Positions 62,173 through 64,000 of a stretch of DNA of 64,000 nucleotides are shown here, piece by piece. Positions within the stretch are counted from its first letter, which is position 1, and each line of letters opens with the position of its first letter. This DNA comes from DASUPK01 sp963695805 (GTDB lineage: Bacteria; Actinomycetota; Thermoleophilia; Solirubrobacterales; 70-9). Below the pieces are notes generated by a model, which made no database searches, had not been told where the DNA came from, and saw only the letters and a program-made list of their open reading frames with translations. The position numbers were made by a program, and so were the translations under genes. The stretch is from NCBI GenBank assembly GCA_963695805.1, contig CAVOHV010000005.1, positions 1-64,000 of the forward strand, written 5' to 3'.

Positions 62173-63798
62173 ATGGCCGATCCCTCGATAGAGCGATTCC
62201 GGCGAGTCGTCAGTGCCGCGGCGGCCCATCTGGAGGAGCGCCGCAAGGAGGTCAACGACCTCAATGTCTTCCCGGTCGCCGATGGCGACACGGGCGACAA
62301 CATGGCGCTCACCTTGCGCGCCGTGAGCGACGAGCTCGACCGCCTCGACGGGCAGATGGTCGATGAGATCGGTCGCACCGAGTTGGTCAACGCTCTGGCG
62401 CGCGCTGCGCTGATGGGTGCCAGAGGCAACTCCGGCGTCATCCTCAGCCAAATCGTCCGCGGTGCGGCGGAGGAGCTGGCGAGCCGGCCGGGCGAGCTCG
62501 TCGACCCGATGTTGGTTGCTGCGGCATTCGCCCGCGCCGCCGATGCAGCCTACGAATCCGTGCGCGAGCCGGCGGAGGGAACGATGCTGACCGTCTTCCG
62601 CGAGATGGCGCACTCGATCTCCCGCCGCCTCGCCCACATGGACGAGATCCGGCTCGCGCCCGACGCCAGTCCCATCGAGCAGGATGTCTTGCTCGCGGAG
62701 CTGCTCGAGGAGGCGGTCCGCGACGGGGAGGCCGCGGTTGCCAGGACTCCCGATCAGCTCGAGATCCTGCGCGAGTCCGGCGTCGTCGACGCCGGGGCTT
62801 ACGGGCTCGTCGTGATCCTCGCCGGCGTGGTCGCGGGTCTGCGCGGAGATTCCACCCTCCCGTCCGGAGTGCCGCACTACGCGCCCGCGACCGACACGCG
62901 CCCGCACCACGCCGACAGCCGCTACCGCTATTGCACGAACTTCATCGTCACCGGCATGGGCCTCGACAGCCGCTCCTTTGGCAGCCGCCTCGAGGAGCTC
63001 GGCGACTCCGTTCTCGTCGTCGGAGACGAGGCGACCCTCAAGGTCCACGTTCACACGGACGAGCCGGAGGCCGCAATGGCCCTCTTCGAGGGGACCGGCC
63101 AGGTCTCACAGCTCGACGTGGCGGACATGCGCGAGCAGATCGCAGAGCGAACGGCGCGGCTGCAGGCGGGCCGGTGCGCCGCGGTCGCGGTGGTCTCGGG
63201 CCACGGGGTTCGCGAGCTCTACGAGGGGCTGGGCGCATTCGTGGTCGACGGCGGCGAGACCTTCAATCCCTCGATCTACGACCTGCTCGCGGCGATTCAC
63301 GAGGTGCCCGCCGAGGAGGTCCTGGTCTTCCCCAACAACCCGAACGTGGTGATGGCCGCGGAGCGGGCGGCGGAGCTCTCGGACAAGCAGGCACGGGTGG
63401 TCCCCTGCACCTCTCAGCAGGCGGGTGTGGCGGCGCTGGTCGAACTCAACCCCACCGCTTCCATCGACGAGAACGAGGAGAGGGTCGGCTCCGCGCTGAC
63501 CGGGATCCGTGCCGGCTCGGTCGCCCCGGCTTCCCGCGACGATACGAAAGGCCGGTTCGTGACCGGGGACGCCGTCGGCTTCGTGGAAGACGAGATCGTT
63601 GCCTGGGGCGGCGCCGGGTCGACCTTGGGCGAGACGATCGCCCGCCTCGCCGAGGGCGCGGAGATCGTCACGGTGATCGCGGGAGAGGGCGCCCCGATGG
63701 CGCTCGGGGAGCTCGACGGGCCCTTGCCCGAGGACATCGAGGTGGAGCTCCACGACGGCGGCCAGCCGAACTACTGGTGGCTTCTCGCCGCCCAGTGA
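62173..63798 (+). CDS. DAK2-domain protein of the FakA/YloV family
   Basis: 541 residues. The N-terminal DAK2 domain has NDLNVFPVADGDTGDNMALTLRAV and ARGNSGVILSQIVRG, the nucleotide and magnesium-binding motifs of dihydroxyacetone kinase L-like domains. YCTNFIVTGMG and the later GDEATLKVHVHTDEP begin the middle domain, and the C-terminal domain (VVSGHGVRELYEGLGA, FPNNPNVVMAA) completes the YloV architecture. Staphylococcal FakA phosphorylates fatty acids bound to FakB; no FakB (DegV) gene is in the window. rpmB-yloV adjacency is conserved in many bacteria. Confidence 0.92.
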   Translation: MADPSIERFRRVVSAAAAHLEERRKEVNDLNVFPVADGDTGDNMALTLRAVSDELDRLDGQMVDEIGRTELVNALARAALMGARGNSGVILSQIVRGAAEELASRPGELVDPMLVAAAFARAADAAYESVREPAEGTMLTVFREMAHSISRRLAHMDEIRLAPDASPIEQDVLLAELLEEAVRDGEAAVARTPDQLEILRESGVVDAGAYGLVVILAGVVAGLRGDSTLPSGVPHYAPATDTRPHHADSRYRYCTNFIVTGMGLDSRSFGSRLEELGDSVLVVGDEATLKVHVHTDEPEAAMALFEGTGQVSQLDVADMREQIAERTARLQAGRCAAVAVVSGHGVRELYEGLGAFVVDGGETFNPSIYDLLAAIHEVPAEEVLVFPNNPNVVMAAERAAELSDKQARVVPCTSQQAGVAALVELNPTASIDENEERVGSALTGIRAGSVAPASRDDTKGRFVTGDAVGFVEDEIVAWGGAGSTLGETIARLAEGAEIVTVIAGEGAPMALGELDGPLPEDIEVELHDGGQPNYWWLLAAQ

Positions 63799-63799
63799 T

Positions 63800-64000
63800 G
63801 TGAGCGACGGGCGGCCGGTCCTCTGGCAGTACAGCTTCTCGAACTACAACGAGAAGGCCCGCTGGGCGCTCGACTTCAAGGGGTTACGGCACCGCCGGCG
63901 ATCGGTCATGCCGGGCGGATTTCGGGGGCTCTGGATGTCGCGGGGCGATCGGACCCTGCCGGCCATGGACCTGGACGGCAGACGAATCCTCGACTCGACG
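63800..64000 (+). CDS. Glutathione S-transferase-like N-terminal domain, 3' end outside window
   Basis: 67 codons visible from GTG 63800, one base after the preceding stop. VLWQYSFSNYNEKARWALDFKGL is the thioredoxin-fold start of GST-N domains, with SNYNEKARWAL matching the conserved helix-1 segment, and PAMDLDGRRILDST the substrate-side strand (normally ending in an ES/DS turn). The rest lies beyond the window, so catalytic class and length are unknown. Confidence 0.75.
   Translation, partial: MSDGRPVLWQYSFSNYNEKARWALDFKGLRHRRRSVMPGGFRGLWMSRGDRTLPAMDLDGRRILDST

Overview
The window is a high-G+C bacterial chromosome segment with ATG, GTG and TTG starts, dense co-directional operons and no rRNA, tRNA, CRISPR array or insertion sequence that I could recognise. 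The gene set and order point to an actinobacterium, most plausibly Thermoleophilia (Solirubrobacterales-like). The pointers are a dcw cluster without ftsA or sepF, scpAB-rluB-aro-cmk-der, metK-priA-def-fmt-rpe-rib, and a DUF4331-like relic. The lineage call is inference. A meso-diaminopimelate type MurE motif (DNPR) suggests Dap-type peptidoglycan.

Layout. 1-2563: end of a Tad/Flp pilus operon (tadA partial, tadB, tadC). 2565-2783: an orphan Ada metal-binding domain. 2784-3219: structured mraZ control region. 3220-21612: division and cell-wall (dcw) cluster mraZ-rsmH-ftsL-ftsI-murE-murF-mraY-murD-ftsW-murG-murC-murB-ftsQ-ftsZ, broken twice by minus-strand material: an alpha/beta hydrolase at 7173-8045, and a DUF4331-like relic plus an NTF2-like gene at 12049-13188. 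21619-27482: an NTF2-like gene, then the glycine cleavage system gcvT-gcvH-(two membrane proteins)-gcvPA-gcvPB. 27563-30628 (minus): non-homologous end joining set lig-ku-ligD polymerase as three separate genes. 30678-35306: FetAB-type ABC exporter, DHA2 drug transporter, PPOX flavoprotein, trpS. 35381-38103: scpA-scpB and two secreted wall hydrolase-like proteins. 38174-44666: rluB and the aromatic amino acid block aroH-GNAT-hisC-[leader peptide]-aroG-tyrA-aroA. 44673-50388: cupin (minus), cmk, der, a DUF3352 membrane protein, metK. 50385-58235: PH-domain protein (minus), priA, an AbiEi/DUF559-like protein (minus), def-fmt-zinc ribbon-rpe, flippase (minus). 58359-63798: ribD-ribE-ribBA-ribH, rpmB, a FakA/YloV-like protein. 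63800-64000: start of a GST-like gene.

Three signals go beyond ordinary annotation. (1) Almost every transcription-unit head carries a TANNNT-like -10 hexamer only 6-9 nt before the start codon and no Shine-Dalgarno, which implies leaderless mRNAs; one case (NTF2-like/gcvT) has two overlapping -10 elements firing in opposite directions. (2) A 28-residue leader peptide ending Tyr-Phe-Tyr-Phe-Trp-Arg-Phe-Thr precedes the DAHP synthase gene, followed by competing hairpins: a candidate aromatic amino acid attenuator. (3) A roughly 40-bp palindromic element occurs three times (4753, 31350, 58304) with paired compensatory base changes. Two copies lie in the same reading frame inside protein-coding genes and the third precedes ribD.

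I saw no classical hairpin-plus-T-run terminator. FMN, glycine and SAM riboswitches are not visible where the rib, gcv and metK genes might have had them.
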